Source: Chloroflexota bacterium (GTDB lineage: Bacteria > Chloroflexota > FW602-bin22 > JACPRP01). From it: a stretch of DNA of 32,054 bases. Every line of letters begins with the position of its first letter. Within the stretch, counting starts at the first letter, position 1. Of this stretch, positions 24,841 through 32,054 are shown one piece after another. Where the stretch lies: the NCBI GenBank assembly GCA_016210495.1, contig JACQUC010000053.1:1-32054 (forward strand), written 5' to 3'. A program made the position numbers and the translations under genes. The notes under the pieces were generated by a model, which saw nothing but the letters and a program-made list of their open reading frames with translations, was not told the DNA's origin and did no database searches.

Positions 24841-25458
24841 TCAGCGATGGCCATCGATCATTCCCTCGACAGTGCAGAACAACCTTTCGCAGTGTGCCGC
24901 GCGCCGTCTTACCCTTCGGGTGGACACACGCGCCAAGAGGTCCGCACAGTGCAGGATTTTCCGATAGCGCCCCTTTCTCGTGTGTTGGCTGGCGGCCTCC
25001 AGAACTGCTAAGAGGCGATCCTTTGGAATCGCTTCGACGTCTGCGTTTGTTGGCAAAGATCTACGCTGAAAACGCTGTCCGTAGTACTCTTCAAGCGCTT
25101 TGGGGTCTGCAATCAGCCACGCCTCCACCATTTGCACCATAAGGTGGCAGCAATCGTCTCCCACGCCCGGATCTGCCCAACCATCCCGCGCCCACAGGTG
25201 TTGCCAGGGGTGTTTCGTGACAGCACCCTCCGCGTCCACCAATAGCAGGTTGAGCACCTCCGGATGCTTGCGAAGCGCGGTCCGGTAGTCGTCGTACGCG
25301 GCGCCACGGCCACCGAACATGATCACGTCCCACGTAAGGCGGCGTTCCCGAGCCGCGTCTCGCAACGGCTCCAAGAATTTCTGGAAGCCCAAGCGCAGTA
25401 TGGCCTTTTGCCGCTTGCCATCTCCGCCTCCTTCGACGTAGATGCGCAGGCCCGTCAC
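24841..25458 (-). CDS. DUF4276 family protein (TOPRIM-like; AbiLii-like)
   Basis: A 205-residue protein from GTG 25458. YVEGGGD (near residue 7) and LLLVDAEG (near 70) fit the conserved Glu and acidic pair of a TOPRIM-like metal site. HLMVQMVEAWLIADPKALEEYYG is the most diagnostic DUF4276 segment, and GRYRKILHCADLLARV is the usual C-terminal lysine/histidine region. DUF4276 is reported in the AbiLii partner of AbiL abortive-infection systems, next to an ATPase as here. The predicted role is a nuclease or nucleic-acid effector controlled by the ATPase. Its GTG overlaps the ATPase stop by 4 bp (GTGA), so translation is coupled. The longer frame from 25521 would sit inside the ATPase gene and is rejected. 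Confidence 0.8.
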   Translation of the reverse strand: MTGLRIYVEGGGDGKRQKAILRLGFQKFLEPLRDAARERRLTWDVIMFGGRGAAYDDYRTALRKHPEVLNLLLVDAEGAVTKHPWQHLWARDGWADPGVGDDCCHLMVQMVEAWLIADPKALEEYYGQRFQRRSLPTNADVEAIPKDRLLAVLEAASQHTRKGRYRKILHCADLLARVSTRRVRRRAAHCERLFCTVEGMIDGHR

Positions 25459-26660
25459 GGCGGGTTCCCCCCGATCTCGCCCATTTGCCAGAGCTCTCCG
25501 AGCTTGTAGCGCTCCAGCCATTCGTCCAACTGGGTGGGATCGAGGCGCCGCAGCTCGGTGCCTTGTTCGCCGCGCTCACAGACCACGATGGACTCCGGGT
25601 GCGGGGACAGCGCATCGACCAGGATATCGGAGTGAGTGGTAACGATGAGTTGCGTGCGAGCGGCGGCTTCCACTAGCATCTCAGCCACCCCAGGAATCAC
25701 GTCGGGATGGAGCCCTAGCTCGGGCTCCTCAATGCATACGACCGGCGGTGGCTCTGGATGGCAGAGTATCACGAGCAGGCACAAGTACCGAAGAGTCCCG
25801 TCGGAGAGGCGGGTTGCCGGGACCGCATGTTTCAGACCTTTTTCCTGGAAGAACACCTGAACGGTCCCGCCCTGTATCGTCGTCGTGACGTCCGTGACCC
25901 GCTCATAAAAGGCACGAAGGCGATCGAGGATTACCTGCTTGACGTCAGGCCGGTTCTGGAGGTCATTCAAGACCAGGCCTAAGTTGCCAGCATCCTCCTG
26001 AAGGCTGTCCGCTGGCAGGTCGGTCTTCTGTGGCAGGCGGGGCGCCGTGTAGCGTCCGAGGTTCCATTCGCGGTAGAAGCGCAGGCGCTCAAACTGGTTA
26101 GCCAGGTAGGTCAGTTCGGGATAGATATCCGGGTCCCTGCGCTGCGAGAGGATGGACTGCTCGGGGCTGATGTCTTCCCGGCGAAGTCGGCGCTCTGTGC
26201 GACCGCTATTGTCCTCTGTTTCCAGCTTGACGTTGAGCGCAGGATGTCCGGCTTGATAGGCGTAATAAAAGTAGGGCTTTTGGCTAAAGCTCGTGGGACG
26301 CTCGTTCTCGACCGCCTCGTCGACGAGGGTAAACCGCTGCCCAGTTTCTGTGAACGAGAGTCTGTACCGTAGCGGCACCGTACCCTGTGGATAGTAGACG
26401 GTGATGTCAATCGTCGCCGTTGCCCGTTGCTTCGACCCTTTCCAGAGCCAGTCCCCGATACCTCCTCCCTCGCGGATCGGCACCTGCAGATCGCGCGGAG
26501 CAGCCGCAAGGATCGACAGCGCCTCGATCAGGTTCGACTTCCCCGAAGCGTTCGGTCCGATGAGCACGTTCAGGGGCTCCAGTGGGAGGTCATGGCCCAG
26601 TGGGCCGTAGGAGAGGATGTTCTCCAGACGAATCGATCTAATGAGCTTCACGCCTTCCAT
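25455..26660 (-). CDS. AAA family ATPase (AAA_21, OLD/AbiLi-like)
   Basis: A 401-residue ABC/SMC-type ATPase without a coiled coil, matching AAA_21/OLD-like ATPases of defence operons. It starts IRSIRLENILSYGP, with Walker A GPNASGKSN at residues 35-43. A signature-like RLSDGTLRY (near residue 286), Walker B VVCIEEPELGLHP (near 306) and the switch histidine in TTHSDILVDAL (near 340) follow. All catalytic parts look intact. There is no fused TOPRIM nuclease; that function seems to sit in the separate DUF4276 gene that overlaps its stop. ATG 26660 has GGAG about 8 nt upstream, within the small gene before it, from which it is separated by 3 bp. It is expected to sense invasion or damage and license its partner, by analogy with OLD, AbiL and PARIS systems. 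Confidence 0.9.
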   Translation of the reverse strand: MEGVKLIRSIRLENILSYGPLGHDLPLEPLNVLIGPNASGKSNLIEALSILAAAPRDLQVPIREGGGIGDWLWKGSKQRATATIDITVYYPQGTVPLRYRLSFTETGQRFTLVDEAVENERPTSFSQKPYFYYAYQAGHPALNVKLETEDNSGRTERRLRREDISPEQSILSQRRDPDIYPELTYLANQFERLRFYREWNLGRYTAPRLPQKTDLPADSLQEDAGNLGLVLNDLQNRPDVKQVILDRLRAFYERVTDVTTTIQGGTVQVFFQEKGLKHAVPATRLSDGTLRYLCLLVILCHPEPPPVVCIEEPELGLHPDVIPGVAEMLVEAAARTQLIVTTHSDILVDALSPHPESIVVCERGEQGTELRRLDPTQLDEWLERYKLGELWQMGEIGGNPP

Positions 26661-26663
26661 TGC

Positions 26664-26954
26664 CTACTCCAGCACAATCCGTACCTTGCCCTGCTCTTTG
26701 CCTTTCGTGAGCTGGTCCAGGTACTCCTCGAACCGCTTCCGCATCTCCGTCGTGGTGGCCGGTGAGCCACCCGCGTGCGGGGCGTCGCGCAGGTCCACGA
26801 TCTTGACCGAGACCTTCGTAAGGCCGGACAGCGTCTCCTCCACAGCGTGGATGAAGTCCTGACCCAGATCGTCCGGCAATGCGTCATATCGTGTCCATAA
26901 TCTACTGTTGTTGCCAGTTGCTGTCAAGCGCTTTTCGGAGCCGCAGGCTGGCAT
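26664..26954 (-). CDS. Small protein of the ATPase-DUF4276 operon, unknown
   Basis: A 96-residue frame from ATG 26954 (open from GTG 26990). Confident coding covers the C-terminal ~75 residues: [17 protein letters not shown], then [20 protein letters not shown], then [15 protein letters not shown] and VRIVLE. The amphipathic helices and the close spacing (3 bp before the ATPase start) show it belongs to the operon. The start is unsure: a likely promoter (TTGACA at 26927) lies inside the N-terminal part, so translation may begin at a later TTG or GTG near 26880-26830. I do not recognise a named family. It could be a regulator, an adaptor or an antitoxin-like brake on the ATPase pair. Confidence 0.6.
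   Translation of the reverse strand: MPACGSEKRLTATGNNSRLWTRYDALPDDLGQDFIHAVEETLSGLTKVSVKIVDLRDAPHAGGSPATTTEMRKRFEEYLDQLTKGKEQGKVRIVLE
26899..26927 (-). promoter_or_regulatory. Putative promoter of the defence-like operon
   Basis: On the minus strand TTGACA (26927-26922), a 17-nt spacer and TAGATT (26904-26899) form a good -35 and a fair -10 (4 of 6). Transcription would start near 26892, inside the upstream part of the small gene's frame. Confidence 0.5.
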
Positions 26955-27017
26955 CCCGACACGAAGCCGTCGAGGTGACCACTGTGACACGACGGTCGTC
27001 CGGTCGTGCGACAGGCA

Positions 27018-27075
27018 ACAAAAAGGGCCAGCTCATCTAGACGGGGAGTAGTTCCACCTACGAGATGAGCCGGCC
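27018..27075 (-). terminator. Rho-independent terminator of the ABC importer operon
   Basis: On the minus strand GGCCGGCTCATCT (27075-27063) pairs with AGATGAGCTGGCC (27039-27027), 12 of 13 positions, over a 23-nt loop that has its own small stem. A TTTTT run (27024-27020) follows. It ends the importer transcript and insulates the downstream defence-like operon. Confidence 0.85.
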
Positions 27076-27092
27076 TTCACGGGTCCGTTGGT

Positions 27093-28217
27093 CTACGCGT
27101 CGAAACGTGGGACCAAGTTTCCTGTAGGAACGACCATGCAGCGTTCGACGGGCATTTCAAGATAGATTTTATCGCCTCTCTTGACCTCCAGGGTAGGGTG
27201 CTCTCGGGCGTGGATTATCTGCTGCGCGACTAGTACCTGATAATCCACGTACTCCCCCAGAAATATGGCCATTCTTACGGTGCCCTCGAAAACGTTTCGT
27301 GCCTTCTCTGGCTTCACCTGGTGAAGCACGACGCTCTCGGGCCTCACGGACACGAGCACCTCGCTTCCCTCGGTGGTCTCGCCAGGACAACAGCACCCGA
27401 GCGAGCCAATTGCGCTCTCGATGACGTGCATCTTGCTATCTGCGTTTGCCTCGACAACTCGTCCGGCGATGAAATTTGTGGATCCTACGAAATCGGCAAC
27501 GAATCTTTGTTCGGGCTTATCATAGATCTCTCTCGGCGGGCCTTCTTGAGCAATTCTGCCATCCTGCATAACGGCAATGACGTTCGACATTGCCAGCGCC
27601 TCTGTCTGGTCGTGGGTGACGTAGATGGTGGTGATTCCAAGCTGTCGCTGGAGCTCACGTAATTCCACGCGCATGCTCTCCCTCAACTTGGCGTCGAGAT
27701 TACTCAGAGGCTCGTCCAGCAAGAGCAGCTTGGGCTCGCGAACTAACGCCCTGGCCAGGGCCAAACGCTGCTGTTGGCCACCGCTGAGCTGTGGTGCTGG
27801 TCTGTCCTCCAGACTGGCCAACCTCACAACCTCCAGGGCCTTTCTGACTTTTGCCCTGACCTCGCCAGATGAGTATTTGGTCTTTCCTACCCGCAATGGG
27901 AACGCCACGTTGTCGAAGACGGTCAGGTGAGGCCAAATAGCGTAGGATTGGAAGACCATGCCTATGTTGCGCTTGTACGGCGGGACGAAAACGCCAACTT
28001 CGGACGACGAAACGACGTCATTGCCGATGCTGATCTCGCCGGCATCCGGGCGTTCGAGGCCGGCGATGCATCGCAGCGTCGTCGTCTTGCCGCACCCGCT
28101 GGGGCCAAGCAATGTGTAGAAGCGGCCTTCTGGCACCTCGAAGCTGACACTCTCCACTGCCCGCACATCTCCGCGGTCGGTCACGAAACGCTTGGACAAC
28201 CCCTTAACCTTAACCAT
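27093..28217 (-). CDS. ABC transporter ATP-binding protein (FbpC/PotA-like)
   Basis: A 374-residue ATPase of the CUT/iron/polyamine importer class. Walker A is GPSGCGKTT (near residue 38), the Q-loop MVFQSYAIWPHLTV, the signature LSGGQQQRLALARAL, Walker B LLLLDEPLSNLD and the switch His in YVTHDQTEA. After ~240 residues comes a TOBE-type regulatory domain with VSVRPESVVL. It energises the import made by the upstream permease and binding protein, 46 bp away on the same strand. FNDxV-like substrate clues are absent, so whether iron(III), polyamine or another anion is carried is open. ATG 28217 is preceded by a purine-rich AGGGGG and GAAGG. Confidence 0.93.
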   Translation of the reverse strand: MVKVKGLSKRFVTDRGDVRAVESVSFEVPEGRFYTLLGPSGCGKTTTLRCIAGLERPDAGEISIGNDVVSSSEVGVFVPPYKRNIGMVFQSYAIWPHLTVFDNVAFPLRVGKTKYSSGEVRAKVRKALEVVRLASLEDRPAPQLSGGQQQRLALARALVREPKLLLLDEPLSNLDAKLRESMRVELRELQRQLGITTIYVTHDQTEALAMSNVIAVMQDGRIAQEGPPREIYDKPEQRFVADFVGSTNFIAGRVVEANADSKMHVIESAIGSLGCCCPGETTEGSEVLVSVRPESVVLHQVKPEKARNVFEGTVRMAIFLGEYVDYQVLVAQQIIHAREHPTLEVKRGDKIYLEMPVERCMVVPTGNLVPRFDA

Positions 28218-28263
28218 ATCCTTCGATAACCCCCTAATGTTTCTCCGCGAGGCAAAAGCTCAG

Positions 28264-29991
28264 CTATTCTCTCACTCCGACTGTGGCACCAAGCCTCAGT
28301 GCGATCAGCACAAAAACAGTCAACACTGCAATCGTTATCATGGCGAGGGCAGATACCTGAGTTTGCTGTCCCATATCCCATAGATTGAACACATGGACGG
28401 AGAGAACTCTACTTTGACTGCTGTAGAGTAGAATGGATGATGATAGCTCTTTGATCGAGAGTATGGCGACGTAAATCCAACCAGCCAACAGGCCTGGCTT
28501 CAGCAGCGGCACTATAATACGACCGAACGTATTCAGCCACGAGGCGCCTGAGGCGTACGCGGCCTCCTCGAGTTCCTTGTGGATCTGAATCATTGAACTG
28601 GAGCACGCTCGCATTCCATAGGGCATGAACCGGGTGATATAGGCAATGATTAGGATCCAAATCGTGCCGTAGATCGGAATGGGCAGGAAAAGATATACCC
28701 AGAGCAGGCTCACTCCTAGAACGATGCCAGGAAAGGCGATTGGCAGGAAAGCAACGGCGTCGAGGATCTGCCTTCCCGGTATCGTTGTCTTCACGGTCAT
28801 CCAGGCGACCACAGCCGTCAAAAGCATAACCAAGGTCGCGCTGCCGATCGCGAGCGTTAGACTGTTAAAGAATACGGGTCGAACGACATCGCTGTTCAAC
28901 ATCGTGAAGTAGGCATTCAGATTGAGCCTATCGAGATTGGTCAAACTCGGCTGCCTGTAAAACGGGTTCAACGAACTCCACACCAGGATGAATAAGGGAA
29001 GCCCGATCGTTACGACGCAATAGAGAACGTAGATCCCCGCCGTGGCGTACCTCCATTTGCCCATACTGATCATACGGGGACGGAAGGCCTTGCCTGTAAC
29101 TGTCGCAAATCGCTCGGTCCTCGCGGTTGCTCGATAGTAGAAGTACAAGCCAATCACGCCAAGCACGAGCAGGGACAAGGACAATGCTGCAGCTAGCCCG
29201 AAGTCTGGCGATATTTGGCGGAGGGCTAGATAGATCCTGGAGGTGAATACAAAGGTACCACCAGGCACGCCCACGAGAGCTGGAACCTCAAAGGACTCCA
29301 GCGCACGCACAAATATTATCAGTGAAACGGAAGCAATGGCTGGCAGCATTAGCCTCAGAGTGACGCGTCTGAGTGTCACGAAAATACCAGCTCCAGACAT
29401 CATCGCCGATTCCTCGAGAGATGGGTCCATTGACCTCAAAGCTGCTCCCATCAGGAGGAAGGCAAGAGGAACCCACGCCAATCCGTCGATCCAGATCATT
29501 CCCCACATAGTGTAGACATCGAATGGGGCCTCGCCGAGACCGAACAGGTTCATCGCCAGGTGATTGATGAAACCGTTTCTAGGATTCAGTAGATATAGCC
29601 AGGCTATCGTTACGAGGACCCCAGGTGTTAGTAGTGGCACCAGCGTCAGAGCGAAGAACACTTTGCGTAGTGGCGTATCTGTGCGCTCGACAATCCAGGC
29701 CAGCGCGGTCCCAATCAAGAGTGCCAGCACACTACTGCCACCAGCATACCACACAGAGTTCGTAAACAGCTTGAGGGTCGCGGGGTCTGTATAGACTCTG
29801 ACGTAGTTTTGTAGCGTAAGCCCCCCTGGCGTAGCAGGGTTACCCTGATTGAAACTGCCCCACACGAGGAACGCCAATGGGACGACCGTTAGAAAGGTTA
29901 CTATGATAGAGACAATGCCCAGTACAAACACCCTTTGGTCCGGAAGAGCCAGTTGGGCTCTTCCGGTCGACCCTCGTGTGATTACAGCCAT
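28264..29991 (-). CDS. ABC transporter permease, fused double-domain (FbpB-like)
   Basis: A 575-residue permease with about 12 helices in two BPD_transp_1 halves, as in FbpB-type iron(III) and related importers. Each half has the cytoplasmic EAA loop that docks on the ATPase: EESAMMSGAGIFVTLRRVTL in the first and EEAAYASGASWLNTFGRIIV in the second. The frame starts at ATG 30000, but AGGAAGG is directly against that codon and about 10 nt before ATG 29991, so the latter is preferred. It lies between the binding protein (39 bp upstream) and the ATPase (46 bp downstream), a complete importer in the usual order. Confidence 0.93.
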   Translation of the reverse strand: MAVITRGSTGRAQLALPDQRVFVLGIVSIIVTFLTVVPLAFLVWGSFNQGNPATPGGLTLQNYVRVYTDPATLKLFTNSVWYAGGSSVLALLIGTALAWIVERTDTPLRKVFFALTLVPLLTPGVLVTIAWLYLLNPRNGFINHLAMNLFGLGEAPFDVYTMWGMIWIDGLAWVPLAFLLMGAALRSMDPSLEESAMMSGAGIFVTLRRVTLRLMLPAIASVSLIIFVRALESFEVPALVGVPGGTFVFTSRIYLALRQISPDFGLAAALSLSLLVLGVIGLYFYYRATARTERFATVTGKAFRPRMISMGKWRYATAGIYVLYCVVTIGLPLFILVWSSLNPFYRQPSLTNLDRLNLNAYFTMLNSDVVRPVFFNSLTLAIGSATLVMLLTAVVAWMTVKTTIPGRQILDAVAFLPIAFPGIVLGVSLLWVYLFLPIPIYGTIWILIIAYITRFMPYGMRACSSSMIQIHKELEEAAYASGASWLNTFGRIIVPLLKPGLLAGWIYVAILSIKELSSSILLYSSQSRVLSVHVFNLWDMGQQTQVSALAMITIAVLTVFVLIALRLGATVGVRE

Positions 29992-30030
29992 TGGACCCAT
30001 CCCTTCCTACACTAGTTGATGCCCAATGTC

Positions 30031-31125
30031 TCACGGGATTCCAAATATGTTGCGGAGTTGGTCCAACCGAGTCGACATATATTCACCACGAGGTGGGGTG
30101 ATGTAGTAGGCGCGTCTACCGGCAAACAGGTCTGGCGGCGATGTCTCTATTCCTGGACGTGACGAGTTGTGGCCGAGTTTGGTAAGCAGTCCCTGGCCCT
30201 CCTGTGAAAGGACAAAGTCTACCCATAGCTTGGCCGCATTGGGGTGCGGGGCTTTGGCCAGGATGCCCTTGGAATAAGCGTCGCTGACGATCAGGTCGGT
30301 GCGGACCCACTCTATCGGGGCGCCCTGGTCTATGAGCTGCTTGATGTTGATCAAATAAGTGGTCACAGACACCGGCATCTCCCCTGCCGCCACCTGCGTA
30401 GCGAGGAGTGAATGGCCGCGGCGGAGGGACGGCTGATTACTGGCGATGCCCCTCAAGATTTCCGTAGCCTTCTGCTCGCCGTACGTTTCTGCCATGCCAT
30501 CAAACATGGCGATATTGGTTTGTTCGTATGCTAACTTCCCTTTCCACTTAGGATCTGCCAGGTCCTGGAACGATTTTGGCGGATCCTTCACGACATCCGT
30601 GTTGTACGAAATAACGTTTTCAAGCCCCGGGGTAGCAACCCAGTAGCCATCCTTGTCCTTGACATCATTTGGATATACAGCTCTCTCGGGCGAAAGATAT
30701 GGTTGGAGAAGGTTCTTTGGCTGCAGCACTCCGTAGAAGCGGAAGCTGCTCGTCCAGAGAACGTCAGCATCATGCCGCCCAGCCGCATCTTCGGCGAGAA
30801 TCTTTTGGACCAACTCCACGCCGCCCGCCCTAAACCTCTCAACCTTGATGAAGGGGTATTTCTTCTCGAACGTGGCCTGCAAGGCGTCGAGTGTAGGCTC
30901 GTCCATAGGGTAATACACAACGACCTTGCCCTCTTTTTTCGCCCCCTCAATAAGCTGTTCTACCCTCGCCGTGTCGCCGACACCTGACGCGGGAGACTCT
31001 GCCGCCGGTTTTGGCGCCGGAGGGGGCGCCTGCGCTGGAGCGCAGGCTGCTACTAGAGCCAGTGCTACCGCAACAACGACCAATCCACGCGAAGCGTCTC
31101 GCATCGATTTGCCAAGCCCTGTCAT
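30031..31125 (-). CDS. Extracellular solute-binding lipoprotein of the ABC importer
   Basis: A 364-residue binding protein starting at ATG 31125, with GGGGAGGA about 8 nt upstream. The signal (RGLVVVAVALALVAAC) ends in a lipobox, followed by an Ala/Pro-rich linker. The mature protein begins VEQLIEGAKKEGKVVVYYP and continues with PFIKVERFRAGG and DADVLWTSS, typical of the family 1 binding proteins close to FutA/FbpA and related anion binders. Iron-binding members use a cluster of tyrosines; YYITPPRGEY near the end is suggestive but not proof. It delivers substrate to the permease gene 39 bp downstream. The dehydrogenase gene upstream on the same strand raises the option of an organic acid substrate. 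Confidence 0.9.
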   Translation of the reverse strand: MTGLGKSMRDASRGLVVVAVALALVAACAPAQAPPPAPKPAAESPASGVGDTARVEQLIEGAKKEGKVVVYYPMDEPTLDALQATFEKKYPFIKVERFRAGGVELVQKILAEDAAGRHDADVLWTSSFRFYGVLQPKNLLQPYLSPERAVYPNDVKDKDGYWVATPGLENVISYNTDVVKDPPKSFQDLADPKWKGKLAYEQTNIAMFDGMAETYGEQKATEILRGIASNQPSLRRGHSLLATQVAAGEMPVSVTTYLINIKQLIDQGAPIEWVRTDLIVSDAYSKGILAKAPHPNAAKLWVDFVLSQEGQGLLTKLGHNSSRPGIETSPPDLFAGRRAYYITPPRGEYMSTRLDQLRNIFGIP

Positions 31126-31242
31126 AGAAGTGTCCTCCCCTACTATGATTTTGTGGTTCTGTTGGCCAGACCACTTGCTCACGAGTCAAATCGCCCTTCC
31201 TGAGTCCATTTCGGCACCAATAGCCGGGAGAAGAACTACTCC

Positions 31243-32054
31243 TCAACACTGCGCCGTGGCCCTTCGGTCCCAACTGGCAGCGTTCGTGCCCGCGATGCGC
31301 GCAAAGACTAGGCACGTCGTCAGGGAGGACGCTGTAATCTGATAATTGCCGATGTAATAGCTGGTCCCGGCAGGGGTCGTGTGATACCTGCCAGAGAAGA
31401 ACCCTCCAATCATTTCCCCACAAGCAAACAGACCTGGAATGGGAACGTCATCCCTGTCCATCACCTGCGCCTTGGCGTTGATCTTCGGCCCCCCGAGTGT
31501 ACAGTTGAGTCCGGCCCAGACCGGATACACCACATAGTATGGCGGCGTGTCGATGGGCATCAAGAAGTGCTTCTTTGGCACCCCGAGCTCCGCAGTGCGC
31601 CCGTTGAGCACCGCCTCGTTGAACTCCTCGATCGTCCGTTTCAAGGTACCCGAATCTATACCCATGTAGGCGGCTACCTGCTCCAAGGTTTGCGCCCTGA
31701 GCAATACCTCGGCCGGCCGAAACCGCTCCACCAACTCAGGCTTCAGGTTCTTTATGTTCTCATCGAAAATGTAGGCTACCGCCTGCCCGGGCTGCACCAA
31801 GATCGAATTCGCCACGCTGTCGCTGGTGTTGTCTTCATCCATGAATCTTCGGCCCTCTCTATTCACCCAAATGGCGTAGTGGACCAGAGGATACTGGATC
31901 TCTCTGTAAGGCCCCTGCAAGCAGGACGATCCAGGCACCCAGGTGCGATCGACACTCCGCACGTGGCACTTGTCCAGGTTCACCAGCTTCGCTCCGACCT
32001 CCTGAGCCATCAGCAGCCCGTCGCCCGTAGAGAATGGCGACCCCGTGAGTCTCA
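31243..32054 (-). CDS. FAD-dependent oxidoreductase (fumarate reductase/dehydrogenase type), partial
   Basis: The C-terminal ~270 residues of a flavoprotein of the FAD_binding_2 family (fumarate reductase flavoprotein, KstD or TcuA-like). The gene continues past the window end: the frame is open through 32054 and reads GSPFSTGDGLLMAQEVGA, a conserved mid-protein segment, so the internal ATG 32010 is not the start. The closing PGLFACGEMIGGFFSGRYH, with the family's FAD-contacting turn, and NREGRRFMDED are clear. The final TNAASWDRR tail is short. Such enzymes oxidise or reduce C-C bonds in dicarboxylates, steroids or related acids; the substrate here is unknown. It is 117 bp upstream of the binding-protein gene and may be co-transcribed with the importer. 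Confidence 0.85.
   Translation of the reverse strand, partial: RLTGSPFSTGDGLLMAQEVGAKLVNLDKCHVRSVDRTWVPGSSCLQGPYREIQYPLVHYAIWVNREGRRFMDEDNTSDSVANSILVQPGQAVAYIFDENIKNLKPELVERFRPAEVLLRAQTLEQVAAYMGIDSGTLKRTIEEFNEAVLNGRTAELGVPKKHFLMPIDTPPYYVVYPVWAGLNCTLGGPKINAKAQVMDRDDVPIPGLFACGEMIGGFFSGRYHTTPAGTSYYIGNYQITASSLTTCLVFARIAGTNAASWDRRATAQC

Noticed and set aside
25458..25521. Longer N-terminus of the DUF4276 protein
   Set aside because: It would lie within the ATPase 3' coding region; GTG 25458 gives the classic 4-bp coupled overlap and the family-like start.
31183..31242. Strong promoter between the flavoprotein and the binding-protein gene
   Set aside because: I found no convincing -35/-10 pair on the minus strand in this gap, so separate transcription is left open.

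Overview
This window looks like part of a metagenome-assembled or environmental Chloroflexota genome (Dehalococcoidia/SAR202-like gene content), but the phylum is my inference from gene content. The pointers are high GC, frequent GTG and TTG starts, a cvpA-mutS2 pair, fused TRAP permease and CaiB-type CoA-transferase genes, a GH57 protein, and short GC-rich palindromic repeats between genes. There is no rRNA, tRNA or CRISPR array that I can see.

Layout: (1) 213-5459, plus strand: a catabolic cluster of fused TRAP permease, crotonase-fold hydratase, a frameshifted amidohydrolase and a family III CoA-transferase. It probably imports and degrades an organic acid. (2) 5512-8612, minus strand: mutS2, cvpA and an overlooked 35-residue membrane peptide. 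(3) 9077-12138, plus strand: a GH57 protein, then a secreted seven-blade FG-GAP protein behind a perfect consensus sigma-70 promoter. (4) 12275-12930: a Phd/YefM-type antitoxin and RelE/ParE-type toxin with a palindrome inside the promoter. (5) 13019-16288, minus strand: GT4 glycosyltransferase, APC permease and a small lipoprotein. (6) 16589-21464, plus strand: a surface-glycan operon (GtrA, processive GT2, GT39-like transferase, secreted four-Ig-repeat protein) whose leader holds an intrinsic terminator. A GH5 glycosidase converges on it from the other strand.

(7) About 22870-24840 is a decayed region. It holds an IS21-like terminal end, an N-terminal fragment of an ISAzo13-type transposase and the remains of a PD-(D/E)XK nuclease gene. 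(8) 24841-26954, minus strand: a compact operon of a small unknown protein, an OLD-like AAA ATPase and a DUF4276 (TOPRIM-like) protein. The genes are 3 bp apart or overlap by 4 bp. It resembles AbiL-type phage defence and is my best candidate for an under-described system. (9) 27018-32054, minus strand: the end of an FAD-dependent dehydrogenase, then a complete FbpABC-like ABC importer closed by a clear rho-independent terminator.

Two themes cross the regions. Surface carbohydrate chemistry is spread over GH57, GT4, GtrA, GT2, GT39 and GH5. Short palindromic repeats recur between genes, and one copy lies inside the GH5 reading frame, where it is translated as linker.
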